64,000 bases of DNA from SAR92 clade bacterium (lineage in GTDB: Bacteria; Pseudomonadota; Gammaproteobacteria; Pseudomonadales; Porticoccaceae), in the NCBI GenBank assembly GCA_014381985.1, contig JACNKP010000033.1, positions 62,001 through 126,000 on the forward strand, in the 5' to 3' direction. The position numbers were made by a program, and so were the translations under genes. The notes under the pieces are model-generated. The model had not been told where the DNA came from, did no database searches, and was given only the letters and a program-made list of their open reading frames with translations. Below are positions 11,417 to 22,780 of this stretch, one piece after another (position 1 is the first letter of the stretch; the number at the start of each line of letters is the position of its first letter).

Positions 11417-12856
11417 TTATTCAGCTTTGTTTTTAACCCAAAAGTCAGCATTTTCAATGCCCACTGCCTCGGCATCAAACACCGGATCAAGACCCTCTTT
11501 AAGTTGCGCCTCGTAGTCTTTTAACGCCAATAATGCAGGGCGCTGAAGAATTAAAATGGCCACAATATTCAACCACGCCATGGCCCCTACGCCAACATCG
11601 CCCAGTGCCCATGCAAGGTCAGCAGATTTAATACCACCGTACATAACTGAGGTGAGCACTAGCCATTTTAGAAAAATCATCAACCAAGGACGATGAACCG
11701 CACGGTTAATATAGGTGACGTTAGTCTCGGCAATGTAGTAGTAGGCCAAAATCGTAGTGAAGGCAAAGAAGAATAACGAAATTGCCAACAGACTGGCACC
11801 CAGGCCTGGCAATATGGTTTCAAAAGCACTTTGCACGTAAATTGGCCCCGCTTCTACGCCGGCTAAGCCTGTGTATAGCATGGTGCCATCAGGCCCTTGC
11901 ACATTGTACAGACCGGTGAGCAAAATCATAAACGCAGTAGCGGTACACACGAATAGGGTATCGATATACACCGAGAAGGCTTGCACTAAACCCTGCTTAG
12001 CCGGGTGCGAAACTTCTGCAGCCGCTGCGGCATGGGGTGCTGTACCCTGCCCTGCTTCATTGGAGTATATACCGCGCTTAACACCCCACTGAATGGCCAT
12101 ACCAATAATCGCACCATAACCAGCATCAAAGCCGAAGGCGCTGTCGATGATCAAGCTAAACATCGCTGGGATTTTTTCGTAGTTGGCTGCCATCACCATC
12201 AATGAAATCAGGATATAGCCCAGCGCCATGACAGGCACCACGACTTGCGTAAAGCGGGCGATTCGCCGGACACCACCAAAGACAATTGCAGCAACACCGG
12301 CGGCAATAACTGAAGAAGCTACCACGGGCGAAACGCCCCAGGCATTTTCAACGGCAGCGACAATACTATTGGCTTGAATTCCCGGAAGGCAGAAACCAAC
12401 GGCAATAATGGTGCACACAGCAAACAACCAGGCGTACCATTTTTGTCCCATGGCCTTTTCGATAAAGTATGCTGGGCCGCCCCGATACATACCTTTCTCA
12501 TCTTTTTCTTTATAGATTTGAGCTAGAGTGGCTTCGACATAGGCGGTTGCAGCACCCAAAAAGGCTACCAACCACATCCAGAACACCGCTCCGGGTCCAC
12601 CCATGGCAATCGCGGTAGCAACACCAGCAATATTACCTGTACCAACACGCCCAGACAGCGAGATCGCTAGGGCTTGGAACGAGGACACCCCAGAGTCAGA
12701 ACTTTTACCCTGAAACATCAGCTTTATCATATGACGGAAGTGTCGAACTTGAAGAAATCGCGTGCGAACTGAAAAATACAAACCGGTGCCCAGACACAGA
12801 TAGATCAGTGCCGAACTCCAAATAATACCGTTTAAATAATTTACAAATGCTTCCAA
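11417..12856 (-). CDS. Sodium:alanine/amino acid symporter (AGCS family)
   Basis: 479 aa; TTG start with GGAG SD; QALAISLSGRVGTGNIAGVATAIAMGGPGAVFWMW, GIYSNEAGQGTAPHAAA. Confidence 0.93.
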   Translation of the reverse strand: MEAFVNYLNGIIWSSALIYLCLGTGLYFSVRTRFLQVRHFRHMIKLMFQGKSSDSGVSSFQALAISLSGRVGTGNIAGVATAIAMGGPGAVFWMWLVAFLGAATAYVEATLAQIYKEKDEKGMYRGGPAYFIEKAMGQKWYAWLFAVCTIIAVGFCLPGIQANSIVAAVENAWGVSPVVASSVIAAGVAAIVFGGVRRIARFTQVVVPVMALGYILISLMVMAANYEKIPAMFSLIIDSAFGFDAGYGAIIGMAIQWGVKRGIYSNEAGQGTAPHAAAAAEVSHPAKQGLVQAFSVYIDTLFVCTATAFMILLTGLYNVQGPDGTMLYTGLAGVEAGPIYVQSAFETILPGLGASLLAISLFFFAFTTILAYYYIAETNVTYINRAVHRPWLMIFLKWLVLTSVMYGGIKSADLAWALGDVGVGAMAWLNIVAILILQRPALLALKDYEAQLKEGLDPVFDAEAVGIENADFWVKNKAE

Positions 12857-12946
12857 GATCTTTCTCCGTTTTAATTATTAGTTGCCTTGCCCATGGTACA
12901 GTCCAGTTGGCAATGAGCAAATGTTAAATTTGCGTGATCGGTCAAT

Positions 12947-13426
12947 TTAGAGAGACTTAATCTCGAGTCGAAGAGGAATATCAATTTCTGCCTGGGTATG
13001 CTCTTGCATTATCCGTTGCAGATTATCGAAAAATGAACCTTTCATCTCAGCAGTTTTCCTTGTACTCATATCTATATGCCCTAACACTGTCTCATAAATG
13101 GCACATAACTGATTACGCTCATTGAACATAACAGCTGTCAGATGAATAAGTTTTTTGTTCACACGATGCAGTCTATAGCGAGCAACAATAATGTCACCCA
13201 GCAAACATTCGTTAACATATTTAATGTTATCTTCAAGGGTGAACGAAGAAAACCCAGAATCAAAGTATTCTTGTGAGAATCCGAGTTTTTTGGCATAAAA
13301 ATCTTCAATAGACTCACCAAATATTTGTGAATAATACAAAACATTCATGTGCCCATTTTGATCACACATGTCCTGAGTTATTGAGATAGGGTTTGAAAGG
13401 TAGGGGAAAGTGCGCTGCATGGTCAT
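12947..13426 (-). CDS. Hotdog-fold acyl-CoA thioesterase-like protein
   Basis: 159 aa; DQNGHMNVLYYSQIFGESIEDF typical 4HBT-like thioesterase pattern. Confidence 0.75.
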   Translation of the reverse strand: MTMQRTFPYLSNPISITQDMCDQNGHMNVLYYSQIFGESIEDFYAKKLGFSQEYFDSGFSSFTLEDNIKYVNECLLGDIIVARYRLHRVNKKLIHLTAVMFNERNQLCAIYETVLGHIDMSTRKTAEMKGSFFDNLQRIMQEHTQAEIDIPLRLEIKSL

Positions 13427-13705
13427 AAATAGTCAAAATCCATTAATTTACGGAGTTAAATAAAAATAGTACTGCGAAAAACAGTGCGTTCAATCGTCTC
13501 TATATTAGAGAGAAATTTACCTAGGCTCACCTTAAACGCAAAGCGAATAGTCGAGGCATGCGTATTCTTTTATGAAATAGCGTCAATTACAAGCCTAACT
13601 GTCATCTAGTTAGCTATTTAAGGTCCGTCAGCGTTAAAATGCCGACCCCAAAATGAATTCACCAATAACAAATGGCGCACTGCCCCGCCACAACAGGATA
13701 ATGTC

Positions 13706-15976
13706 ATGACCGACTCCTTTAAAGAGAGCGCGCTGAAATACCATACCCATCCAGTCCCTGGAAAATTGGAAATTAGGCCAACCAAGCCATTGGCTAACAA
13801 AAGAGACCTTTCTTTGGCCTATTCGCCGGGTGTGGCTTATGCCTGTGAGTTAATCCAAGAAAATCCCACATCGGTGGCCTCGGTTACCGCAAGAGGAAAT
13901 TTGGTGGGTGTTATTACCAATGGCACGGCCGTATTAGGACTAGGTAATATTGGCCCGCTGGCATCCAAGCCGGTCATGGAGGGCAAGGCGGTATTGTTTA
14001 AAAAATTCGCTAATATTGATGTTTTTGATATCGAGATAAACGAAACAGATGTCGATAAGTTGGTCGATATCATTGCCGCTTTAGAGCCCACCTTTGGCGG
14101 TATTAATCTGGAAGATATTAAAGCACCCGAATGCTTTATGGTTGAAGAGAAACTTCGCCAAAGAATGAAGATTCCCGTTTTTCATGACGACCAACATGGC
14201 ACCGCTATTGTTGCCGCAGCTGCCATTTACAATGGATTAAAAATTGTCGACAAGAAAATCGAAGACGTAAAACTAGTTGTCTCAGGTGCTGGAGCTGCCA
14301 GTATTGCCTGCGTTGATCTTCTAGTAAGTATGGGATTGCAAAAGAAAAACGTCCGAATGATTGATCGTACTGGCGTTATATATGCAGGTCGTAAAGAGGG
14401 CATGAATCCATGGAAACAAGGTTATGCCATTGAGACCACTGATCGCACCATAGAAGACGCCATTGATGGTGCTGACCTGTTTATGGGCCTCTCTGGGCCG
14501 GGCGTATTAAACGGTGATCTTCTGAAGAAAATGGGCGAAAAGCCCATTATTTTAGCCATGTCTAATCCTATTCCCGAAATCATGCCTGAAGATGCCATCG
14601 CCGCCCGCCCCGATGCTATTTTAGCAACCGGTCGGTCTGACTATCCTAACCAGGTGAATAACGTACTCTGCTTTCCGTTTATCTTCCGTGGAGCATTAGA
14701 CTGCGGCGCCTCCACGATTAACGAAGAAATGAAGATGGCTGCGGTAAAAGCCATAGCTGATCTTGCAACGAAAGAAACATCCGATGTGGTGGCTGCTGCC
14801 TACGCTGATGAAAAACTTAAGTTTGGCCCTGAATATTTGATTCCAAAACCCTTCGACCCGCGTTTGATCGAAGAAGTGCCTTTGGCTGTAGTGAAGGCAG
14901 CAATGGCAAGTGGCGTAGCAACAAGGCCAATAGAGGACCTTGAGGCTTACCGCCAAACGTTGCACGAGTTTATCAACCAAGCCGGTTTGTTCATGCAGCC
15001 CATTATTGAAGTGGCGAAAAAATCACCCGCTACAATTGTCTATGCGGAAGGCGAAAATGACGACGTACTGCTAGCAGTGCAGGCCGTTATTGACGAAAAA
15101 ATCGCGCGACCCGTTTTAATCGGTGCGCGCCATAAAATCGAGATTAAAATTGACCGCCTAGGCTTGCGTATCGATCTTGATAACGAGGTTGATATAGTCA
15201 ACCCAGATGATCATGAGAAATATGAAGAATACACATCGCTCTATCACCAGATGGTCGGCCGCCAAGGAGTTTCTGTGGCGGCTGCGCGCAAAATTATGCG
15301 CGATGACAATACGGCTATTGCTGCAGTCATGGTCGCCAACAACGATGCTGATGGTCTAATTTGTGGAAAAGTTGGTAGATTTGACTTTCATCTTAGAGAA
15401 ATCATGCATTTGCTGGGCCCGGAGGATAAGGACCAGTTAGTCTCGTCTGCGGCCGTCTTGTTAATGCCTGATGGGCCGTTATTCTTAGCTGATACGACTA
15501 TGAACATAGATCCTACCGCAGAGGAATTGGTTAAAATAACGGAAGCAAGTATCGATCTTGTAGCTCGTTTCGGGATTGAACCTAAGGTGGCGTTATTGTC
15601 ACATTCAAACTTTGGCACCTCCAACACTGCCTCCGCGAAAAAAGTTCGTGAGGCATCAGAATTACTACGCAACAAACACCCAGATTTGCAACTGGATGGA
15701 GAGATGCATGTATTAAGTGCTCTGAATCCGATGCTTCGGGATACTGTTTACGCCCAAGCCAACCTGCAAGGTCGTGCCAATGTGCTAGTAATGCCTAACT
15801 TAGACTCGGCTAATATTGCGATGGGTCTCATCCGATCATTAACAGACGCATTATTGATCGGGCCTTTCATTACTGGATTTAGTAAACCGGCGCATATCGT
15901 CATTCCGTCAGTATCTTCTCGGGGAATTTTCAATATGACGGCGTTAACTGTCGCCGACATACACGCGGGGCGCTAA
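13706..15976 (+). CDS. maeB: NADP-dependent malic enzyme with C-terminal phosphotransacetylase-like domain
   Basis: 756 aa; [39 protein letters not shown]-terminal PTA-type domain. Confidence 0.95.
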   Translation: MTDSFKESALKYHTHPVPGKLEIRPTKPLANKRDLSLAYSPGVAYACELIQENPTSVASVTARGNLVGVITNGTAVLGLGNIGPLASKPVMEGKAVLFKKFANIDVFDIEINETDVDKLVDIIAALEPTFGGINLEDIKAPECFMVEEKLRQRMKIPVFHDDQHGTAIVAAAAIYNGLKIVDKKIEDVKLVVSGAGAASIACVDLLVSMGLQKKNVRMIDRTGVIYAGRKEGMNPWKQGYAIETTDRTIEDAIDGADLFMGLSGPGVLNGDLLKKMGEKPIILAMSNPIPEIMPEDAIAARPDAILATGRSDYPNQVNNVLCFPFIFRGALDCGASTINEEMKMAAVKAIADLATKETSDVVAAAYADEKLKFGPEYLIPKPFDPRLIEEVPLAVVKAAMASGVATRPIEDLEAYRQTLHEFINQAGLFMQPIIEVAKKSPATIVYAEGENDDVLLAVQAVIDEKIARPVLIGARHKIEIKIDRLGLRIDLDNEVDIVNPDDHEKYEEYTSLYHQMVGRQGVSVAAARKIMRDDNTAIAAVMVANNDADGLICGKVGRFDFHLREIMHLLGPEDKDQLVSSAAVLLMPDGPLFLADTTMNIDPTAEELVKITEASIDLVARFGIEPKVALLSHSNFGTSNTASAKKVREASELLRNKHPDLQLDGEMHVLSALNPMLRDTVYAQANLQGRANVLVMPNLDSANIAMGLIRSLTDALLIGPFITGFSKPAHIVIPSVSSRGIFNMTALTVADIHAGR

Positions 15977-15991
15977 GGCAACCTTAGTTTG

Positions 15992-16840
15992 TTATTTGTT
16001 TTGCAGGGATAACGCCAACTGATAAAGCTGTTTCTTGTCGCCGCCAGTGATTTTGGCGGCGATGGAGGCCGCTTTAGTCAATGGCAATTCTTTGATCAAA
16101 AGCCCTAATAACTTCTCTGAATCCGCAGGCATGGTCTCACCCATTTTCTCTTGACCAGCAACAACCAACACAATCTCCCCTCGTTGCTGATTACTGTCCT
16201 CTGTCACCTGCTCTAATAGATCACTAAGATTACCATGCAAGTAAGTTTCGAATTTTTTAGTAATTTCACGCGCTATAAAGGCTAAACGCTGAGGGCCAAA
16301 AATATCGCTAAAATCTGCGACAGTATTGGCTATACGATGCGGCGCTTCGTAACAAACGATAGTGTCTGTCACTGCTTTTAATGCTTCAATAGCCGTCCTC
16401 CGCTGACTTGACTTTGAGGGTAGAAAACCAATAAATCGAAATTTGTCAGTCGGTAGCCCCGATACACTCAAAGCGGCTATGACCGCGCTAGCACCGGGAA
16501 TGGGCACAACGGAGAACCCTTTTAAACGTGCCTCATGTACTAATCTGTACCCCGGATCAGATATCAACGGTGTACCCGCATCGGAAATTAGGGCAATATC
16601 GTCGCCAGCGCTAAGTCTTTTTAGTATTTTATCGGTGCTGCGTTTATCACTATGATCGTGGTAAGCAACACAGGTCGTTGTGATCCTAAAATGATCGAGC
16701 AACCTTTTGCTGTGACGTGTATCTTCACAAGCAATTAGACTAACAGACTGGAGAGTGGTGACCGCGCGAGGTACCATATCCCCTAGATTGCCAATAGGCG
16801 TGGCAACAACATACAACGTACCGGATTGATTTGAATTCAT
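15992..16840 (-). CDS. rsmI: 16S rRNA 2'-O-ribose C1402 methyltransferase RsmI
   Basis: Start taken at MNSNQSGTLYVVATPIGNLGD (the ORF track extends to 16960); SDAGTPLISDPGYRLV motif. Confidence 0.94.
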   Translation of the reverse strand: MNSNQSGTLYVVATPIGNLGDMVPRAVTTLQSVSLIACEDTRHSKRLLDHFRITTTCVAYHDHSDKRSTDKILKRLSAGDDIALISDAGTPLISDPGYRLVHEARLKGFSVVPIPGASAVIAALSVSGLPTDKFRFIGFLPSKSSQRRTAIEALKAVTDTIVCYEAPHRIANTVADFSDIFGPQRLAFIAREITKKFETYLHGNLSDLLEQVTEDSNQQRGEIVLVVAGQEKMGETMPADSEKLLGLLIKELPLTKAASIAAKITGGDKKQLYQLALSLQNK

Positions 16841-18674
16841 GGACAAAAAGTTTCTTCTGCAGATTGTTGGTTTAGGTTGTATCTTAGCCTTTATTAGCGG
16901 TTGTACGCCAACTACAACGACACAGAGTGGGAGTGTACCCGTTGCTTTTATCGCTACCACCGAAAATGCTTCTCTTTATGAGCAAGCTGAAACCTTATTT
17001 GTCGGAGCGCAATCAGTCGAGGTGCCAAGCGAAATCTTGTTGCAAGCAGCAATTTTATTTGCCAAAAGTGGCGACAAGAGCAGGACTGGTGAATCGCTGG
17101 CGCTAATAGATCCAGATGAGCTGAAAAATGTCGACTTTATCAACTACACCCTACTCGGCATCGAGCTAAATTTGCAGTCCGCCTCTCCGGCTGAAGCACT
17201 GCTAAAATTACAAGCTACACGTTTTATCGCGCTGAAATCATCATTTAAACGCCAAGATGTCCTGCACACACTAAGCCTTGAGTCAGATATTAATGCCAAA
17301 CTTGGCAACATAGAATCAAGCATTAACGCGTCTATACGACTGGCTCAATTACTGAACAAAAAAAGTGACGTGCTCAATGTGCACAATAAGATTTGGCGAC
17401 AGCTATCTGCACAGCCCTACAATCTTTTGCAACGATGTTTTAACCAAGCCGAACCTATTCTCGGACAGTGGTGCAACTTAGCAGCCGACATGCGGTTGCT
17501 TCAAAGTAACTACCCTGGCCAACTAATACAATTTAGTAACTGGAAGACTGCCAATCTTTCTCATCCCGCGGCTCGAACACCACCAACTGGGCTCAAGCAA
17601 AATCGGAAAAATACCTCTTCATCACAGGTGGCTCTGTTACTGCCACTTCAAGATGATTATAGAATTCCTAGTCAGACATTTTTAGATGGTTTTATGGCCG
17701 CCTATTACCAGCTCTTTGAGCAAAGCAATACGGAACCACCAAACATCAGGCTCCACGACACATCAAACCAAACTATACAACAAGCCTACGAAAACGCTAT
17801 TGCCGAAGGAGCCGAGATGGTGATCGGAGGCTTACGAGAATCAGAAGCTCAAAGCCTCATGCAACTGCCAATAATGCCTGTTCCAACTATTAGCTTAAAT
17901 CGCCTAGATCGCGTTGATACTCAGCAACCCGTAAACCTGGTTCAGTTTGGTAATTCACCAGCGGATGAGATGACTCAAATCGCCGACCTAGCATGGCGTA
18001 AAGGTCATCGTAATGCCATAGTAATAGCGCCAGATAACAACTGGGGTGTTCAGGCGACACGTTCTTTCGATACTTATTGGAGACAAAAAGGCGGCCAACT
18101 CTTGGGTCAGGTAAGCTATCCCATGACAATCAAAGACTTCACGCAATTTCTCAAGCCATCATTACAGATTGACCTGAGCGAAGACCGCGGTGTTGACCTT
18201 AAGCGCTTTGTGAATAGCCGGCTAATTTACACACCCAGACGTCGCCAAGATATCGACTTCATTGTGGCTCTGGGGTATCCGTTGAATGCTAGACAAATCA
18301 AACCAGCACTAGAATTTCTGTATGCTGCTGATCTACCTGTTTACTCTATTTCAAAAATTTACAATGGCGTCGAACAAGCCGGACTTGACAGAGATCTGTC
18401 AGGAATACAGTTCACCGCTATGCCCTGGACTCTGCCGGGGCAGCTAGCCAAAGAATTACGCTCTGATGAGACAATGCATACCGCCTATAGACAGCTGTAC
18501 GCCCTTGGCTACGACACATTTTTAGTCCATCGAAATCTAGATAAATTAAGTTCAGTAACGCAATCGCCTCTTTTTGGGGCTATGGGAGTTCTGTCGCTAA
18601 GCCAAGGGGTGATAAAGCGCACTGGCCGATGGGGAGAATTTAATCAGGGGAAGGTAGCCGAGGTCACCCCCTAG
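16839..18674 (+). CDS. lpoA: Penicillin-binding protein activator LpoA-family lipoprotein
   Basis: 611 aa; lipobox FISGC; periplasmic binding-like C-terminal half; divergent from rsmI and followed by yraN. Confidence 0.9.
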   Translation: MDKKFLLQIVGLGCILAFISGCTPTTTTQSGSVPVAFIATTENASLYEQAETLFVGAQSVEVPSEILLQAAILFAKSGDKSRTGESLALIDPDELKNVDFINYTLLGIELNLQSASPAEALLKLQATRFIALKSSFKRQDVLHTLSLESDINAKLGNIESSINASIRLAQLLNKKSDVLNVHNKIWRQLSAQPYNLLQRCFNQAEPILGQWCNLAADMRLLQSNYPGQLIQFSNWKTANLSHPAARTPPTGLKQNRKNTSSSQVALLLPLQDDYRIPSQTFLDGFMAAYYQLFEQSNTEPPNIRLHDTSNQTIQQAYENAIAEGAEMVIGGLRESEAQSLMQLPIMPVPTISLNRLDRVDTQQPVNLVQFGNSPADEMTQIADLAWRKGHRNAIVIAPDNNWGVQATRSFDTYWRQKGGQLLGQVSYPMTIKDFTQFLKPSLQIDLSEDRGVDLKRFVNSRLIYTPRRRQDIDFIVALGYPLNARQIKPALEFLYAADLPVYSISKIYNGVEQAGLDRDLSGIQFTAMPWTLPGQLAKELRSDETMHTAYRQLYALGYDTFLVHRNLDKLSSVTQSPLFGAMGVLSLSQGVIKRTGRWGEFNQGKVAEVTP

Positions 18675-18691
18675 CCGTTTTACTCAAAGGA

Positions 18692-19114
18692 ATGAGTATA
18701 AATATGTCGCATTACAATCATGTTACTGGCGGTACAGGGAAAAGTACACTACCGTCGCTTAAGGGCTCTGAAGCAGAGCAGATAGCCTTAGAATATTTAG
18801 TAGGAAAAGGCCTTGTACTTCAAGCCAGGAATTTTGGTACTCGTCGCGGTGAGATTGACCTCATTATGAATGATGGGGATTACTTAGTGTTTGTCGAAGT
18901 GCGATTTCGTCGATCGTCAACCTTTGGTAGTGCTGAGGAGTCGATTACTCAACAAAAGTGTAGGCGCCTAACAGCCGCAGCACAGGGCTATATGCAGGCG
19001 AATAAATTAACCAATCGGGTTCAAGCAAGGTTTGATGCATTAGCGGTAAGACCTGATACAAATAGACCATCGGGCTATAGTGTAAACTGGATTAAAAATA
19101 TCCTGACTGATTAA
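18692..19114 (+). CDS. yraN: YraN/UPF0102 family endonuclease-like protein
   Basis: 140 aa; EQIALEYLVGKGLVLQARNFGTRRGEIDLIMNDGDYLVFVEVRFR. Confidence 0.93.
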   Translation: MSINMSHYNHVTGGTGKSTLPSLKGSEAEQIALEYLVGKGLVLQARNFGTRRGEIDLIMNDGDYLVFVEVRFRRSSTFGSAEESITQQKCRRLTAAAQGYMQANKLTNRVQARFDALAVRPDTNRPSGYSVNWIKNILTD

Positions 19115-19186
19115 ACTAGCACCAATATTCGGTCTCAAAAAACGTCACTAAAGACAAAAATAGATTCAAGGCAGCGAGTACAAATA

Positions 19187-19750
19187 ATGAATCAAAATAT
19201 ATTTAATCACTTCCAAAATGTAATTGAAACGACGATGGTTGTGGGCGATATATGTTCAGACTCGATTGCCAATGCTTCAGAAATTATTACCACCGCCCTT
19301 CTTAATGGGCATAGTGTTTTTAGTTGTGGCGAGAAATCAGGTAGTCTCATGGCTCAATTATTGACTGACCATTTATCACTCGGCTTTGAAATTGAGCGAC
19401 CGGCTTTCCCCGCACTAAATATGAATAAAATGTGCGCAGAGATAACGACGCAAAATCGTTTTGCTAATGTGATTGAGACCCATGCTAGGAGCTCCGACGT
19501 ACTAGTTGTTATTAGCGCCGGTGATAATAGTCCGTCTATGGTTCACGCGGTGGAATCTGCCATTGAAAAGGGTATGGTGGTAGTGCTATTGTCGGCAGTT
19601 AACGATGATCGATTGAGCGCCAGCATTGGTTACAATGATGTTAATATTAGCGCTGGCCAGTTTTCAGGTCAGTTAGTGACTCAGGCTCAATTTCAAACAG
19701 TACAATGCCTTGGCGCGTTGGTTGAAAATAAAATTTTTGGAGGTTCATAA
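19187..19750 (+). CDS. diaA: SIS-domain protein, DiaA/phosphoheptose isomerase-like
   Basis: 187 aa; SIS-type layout (SCGEKSGSLMAQLLTDHL, LVVISAGDNSPSMVHAVESAIEKGM); yraN-diaA-dolP synteny. Confidence 0.78.
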   Translation: MNQNIFNHFQNVIETTMVVGDICSDSIANASEIITTALLNGHSVFSCGEKSGSLMAQLLTDHLSLGFEIERPAFPALNMNKMCAEITTQNRFANVIETHARSSDVLVVISAGDNSPSMVHAVESAIEKGMVVVLLSAVNDDRLSASIGYNDVNISAGQFSGQLVTQAQFQTVQCLGALVENKIFGGS

Positions 19751-20344
19751 ATGTTTCGCTTAGCCACAGTTCTTTCTCTTCTTACTATGTTATCTGGGTG
19801 TACTGCGATTGTAGATAAGGTGACCGACGAACCTTTCCGGCCAGATCCAACGGGTAAAAGCGCGGGTAAGGATTACGATGATAGTAAAATGGAAACCTTT
19901 ATTGGGGTCAATATTAGAAAAGCAGATCCAGCATTAGCTAAGGCTCATGTGAATGTAACCGTATATAACGGATTAGTGCTCATTACAGGAGAAGCACCTA
20001 ATCAAGAGATGAAAGCCCTTGCCGGTGACACTGCTCGTGATTACCACGGGCAACGTAAAGTGTATAACGAGCTGCAGCTGAGAGGTAAAACTTCTATCGT
20101 ATCAAGAACTAATGATTCATTGATCAGTGGAAAAATTAAAACCAAACTAGCCTTTACAAAAGGTATCGATTTTTCTGACATGAAGATTGTCACTGAAGAC
20201 AGCGTGGTGTATCTACTTGGCACTCTCTACGAAGATATGGGTGATATAGCAGCCGAAGTTGCTCGCAACACGACGGGCGTAAGGAAGGTTGTTAAATGCT
20301 TTGAGTATGTTGAAAAATCAGAGCCCATAGAGCCCACAGACTAG
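19751..20344 (+). CDS. dolP: BON-domain outer-membrane lipoprotein DolP/YraP
   Basis: 197 aa; lipobox LSGC and two BON-like repeats; synteny. Confidence 0.88.
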   Translation: MFRLATVLSLLTMLSGCTAIVDKVTDEPFRPDPTGKSAGKDYDDSKMETFIGVNIRKADPALAKAHVNVTVYNGLVLITGEAPNQEMKALAGDTARDYHGQRKVYNELQLRGKTSIVSRTNDSLISGKIKTKLAFTKGIDFSDMKIVTEDSVVYLLGTLYEDMGDIAAEVARNTTGVRKVVKCFEYVEKSEPIEPTD

Positions 20345-21519
20345 ACCAACTCGATAGCCATCGCTGTAGCCTCTCCTCCGCCAATACAGAGGCTAGCGAC
20401 ACCCTTTTTGCCACCAGTAAGCTGTAATGCATGAATTAAAGTAACCAGAATTCGTGCCCCACTGGCACCAATCGGATGGCCTAATGCGCAGGCTCCGCCA
20501 TGAATATTAAGCTTTTCATGAGGAATACCTAATTCTTGCATTGCGGCCATAGCCACCACAGCAAAAGCTTCGTTGATTTCCCATAGATCAACTTGATCTA
20601 CAGTCCACCCCACTCGTTTTAAAGTATTATTAATCGCGGTAACAGGAGCTGTCGTAAACCATTCAGGTGCTTGAGATGATTCATCGTAACCATGAATCAG
20701 CGCAATGGGCTGAAGCCCTCTTGCTTGAGCTTCATCCGCTGCCATCAAGGTCAATGCTGCTGCACCATCTGATATAGAACTAGCATTGGCTGCGGTGACG
20801 GTACCGTCTTTTTGAAAGGCGGGTTTGAGTTGTGGAATTTTATCAGGTTTCGCGTTACCAGGCTGCTCATCAGTATCGACAATAACGTCACCGCGGCGAC
20901 TGGAAATAGTTACCGGAACGATTTCAGCCTTGAAGAAACCTTGATCAATAGCCGAATTTGCACGACGCAAAGATTCAATAGCAAAGGCGTCTTGCATCTC
21001 ACGACTAAATTGATATTTGGCTGCACAGCTCTCTGCAAACTGCCCCATCGCAACGCCCTGATAGGCATCCTGTAGACCATCGTACTGCATGTGATCTAAC
21101 ATTTGAGCATGCCCAAATCGATAGCCTTGCCGCCCCTGGGGTATAAGATATGGGGCTCGACTCATACTTTCCATGCCACCGGCAACGATAATTTCAGACT
21201 GCCCAGAGCGCAATGTATTGCCAGCCACCATGACTGATTTCATGGCCGAACCACACACTTTATTTATCGTGGTACACGACGTGGATTGAGCCAAGCCAGC
21301 CGCTAGCGCAGCTTGTCGAGCCGGTGCCTGTCCCTGTCCAGCTGTCAACACAGAGCCCATTAATACTTCATCAATTTTAGAAGGGTCTGCGCCAGATCGT
21401 TCGATGCCTGCGGCAATTGCAAGAGCACCTAGGTCGGGAGCTGACAATGAAGACAATGAACCCAGCATTCCGCCGATTGGGGTGCGAACAGCGGATAATA
21501 TTGCGATAGGTTTCGACAT
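20341..21519 (-). CDS. Acetyl-CoA C-acetyltransferase (thiolase)
   Basis: 392 aa; TTINKVCGSAMKSVMVAG, NIHGGACALGHPIGASGARI. Confidence 0.95.
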   Translation of the reverse strand: MSKPIAILSAVRTPIGGMLGSLSSLSAPDLGALAIAAGIERSGADPSKIDEVLMGSVLTAGQGQAPARQAALAAGLAQSTSCTTINKVCGSAMKSVMVAGNTLRSGQSEIIVAGGMESMSRAPYLIPQGRQGYRFGHAQMLDHMQYDGLQDAYQGVAMGQFAESCAAKYQFSREMQDAFAIESLRRANSAIDQGFFKAEIVPVTISSRRGDVIVDTDEQPGNAKPDKIPQLKPAFQKDGTVTAANASSISDGAAALTLMAADEAQARGLQPIALIHGYDESSQAPEWFTTAPVTAINNTLKRVGWTVDQVDLWEINEAFAVVAMAAMQELGIPHEKLNIHGGACALGHPIGASGARILVTLIHALQLTGGKKGVASLCIGGGEATAMAIELV

Positions 21520-21737
21520 ACTAAACTCCTTTTGTGCCTTTGCGATTGATTATTCTGGTGACAATTGCGCAGAATGCAAGAAAACATTGTTTTTAACAAG
21601 CTGTAATTTTATATCCATCAATAAGGTTAAACTATTAGTTGCCCGCTCTTTTAATCAAGTTATTGCGTGCGCACGGTTCCTAGTACTGGGAGTTTCTCCA
21701 AGGCCGCGGTTCAATGTCAGAAATACTTATACTTGAG

Positions 21738-22160
21738 CTATTTCACCACTCGTAGCGAGGGTTTAGGCTTAATAGATTTATCTTTAGCTTCAGAGCTTCT
21801 AACCATCTTTGGTGCAGAGGGCGGAGTTGCAGAGGGCGGTGGCTCGGGGCTACCTTCTTGGTCGAACACCATCCCTTGACCATTTTCTTGGGCATAAATC
21901 CCAAGAACACCGGCAATCGGAACATAAATATCTACGGGCATACCGTTGAATCTAGCCGAGAACTGGACATCATCACCATCCAAACTTAAATTGGTCACTG
22001 CCCTCGGAGCGATGTTCAATACAATTTGTCCGTCTTTCACAAACTCTTGCGGCACTGCAACCATAGGATGATGTGCATCAACGATAATGTGTGGGGTGCA
22101 GTCATTATCGACTATCCAGTCGAAGAAAGCTCGCAAAAGGTAAGGTCGATTAGGGCTCAT
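21738..22160 (-). CDS. sspB: ClpXP protease specificity-enhancing factor SspB
   Basis: 140 aa; RPYLLRAFFDWIVDNDCTPHIIVDA; downstream of sspA. Confidence 0.95.
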   Translation of the reverse strand: MSPNRPYLLRAFFDWIVDNDCTPHIIVDAHHPMVAVPQEFVKDGQIVLNIAPRAVTNLSLDGDDVQFSARFNGMPVDIYVPIAGVLGIYAQENGQGMVFDQEGSPEPPPSATPPSAPKMVRSSEAKDKSIKPKPSLRVVK

Positions 22161-22174
22161 TTTATCTCAATTGA

Positions 22175-22780
22175 TCACTCGCGAATTTCTCGCTCTAGAT
22201 CCGTTAAGCTCTCTTGAAAGGATGGTCGTTCAAATAACCGGTCCATATAGTCAAGAAGAGGCTTTATTTGGCGATTATTTGGCAGAGCGATCCCCAACTC
22301 TGGCAATCGCCATAGCATGGGCGCCAAACAACAATCTACCAAGGTAAATTCTTCGCTCATGAAGTAAGGTACTTCTTCGAAAATACTAGCAACGGTCATT
22401 AAGGATTCTCGAAATTCTTTCCGAGCAGCTTCAGCCGCTTTACTGTCTGGACTAGCGATAATCTTACCAACAAGGCCACACCAGTCCCGCTCAACACGGT
22501 ATATCCAAAGACGGCTCTCAGCTCGAGCCACTGGATACACAGGTAAAAGAGGGGGATGGGGAAAGCGCTCGTCCAAATATTCCATGACCACTTTCGACTC
22601 ATAAAGAGCCAAATCACGGTCAACCAATGTAGGAAGTGTTCCATAGGGGTTGGCCTCTAGAATCTCTTCAGTCACTGATTTTGGATCAACATCTTCGATA
22701 TCAACCGTTACACCCTTTTCCGCAAGAACAATCCGCACACGATGACTGTACTGACTTGTTGGGTCTGAAAATAATGTCAT
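22175..22780 (-). CDS. sspA: Stringent starvation protein A, GST-like
   Basis: Start chosen at [24 protein letters not shown] (the ORF track opens at 22801). Confidence 0.94.
   Translation of the reverse strand: MTLFSDPTSQYSHRVRIVLAEKGVTVDIEDVDPKSVTEEILEANPYGTLPTLVDRDLALYESKVVMEYLDERFPHPPLLPVYPVARAESRLWIYRVERDWCGLVGKIIASPDSKAAEAARKEFRESLMTVASIFEEVPYFMSEEFTLVDCCLAPMLWRLPELGIALPNNRQIKPLLDYMDRLFERPSFQESLTDLEREIRE

Noticed and set aside
13664-13672. AATAACAAA (AAnAAnAA) upstream of maeB, and AACAATAA at 52551-52558 upstream of smpB, as Hfq targets
   Set aside because: Single isolated matches are expected by chance in AT-rich spacers of this length; no support beyond the motif.
16841-16960. N-terminal extension of RsmI to 16960
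   Set aside because: The conserved RsmI N-terminus begins close to MNSNQSGTLYVVATPIGN; the extension is antisense to the lpoA signal peptide region.
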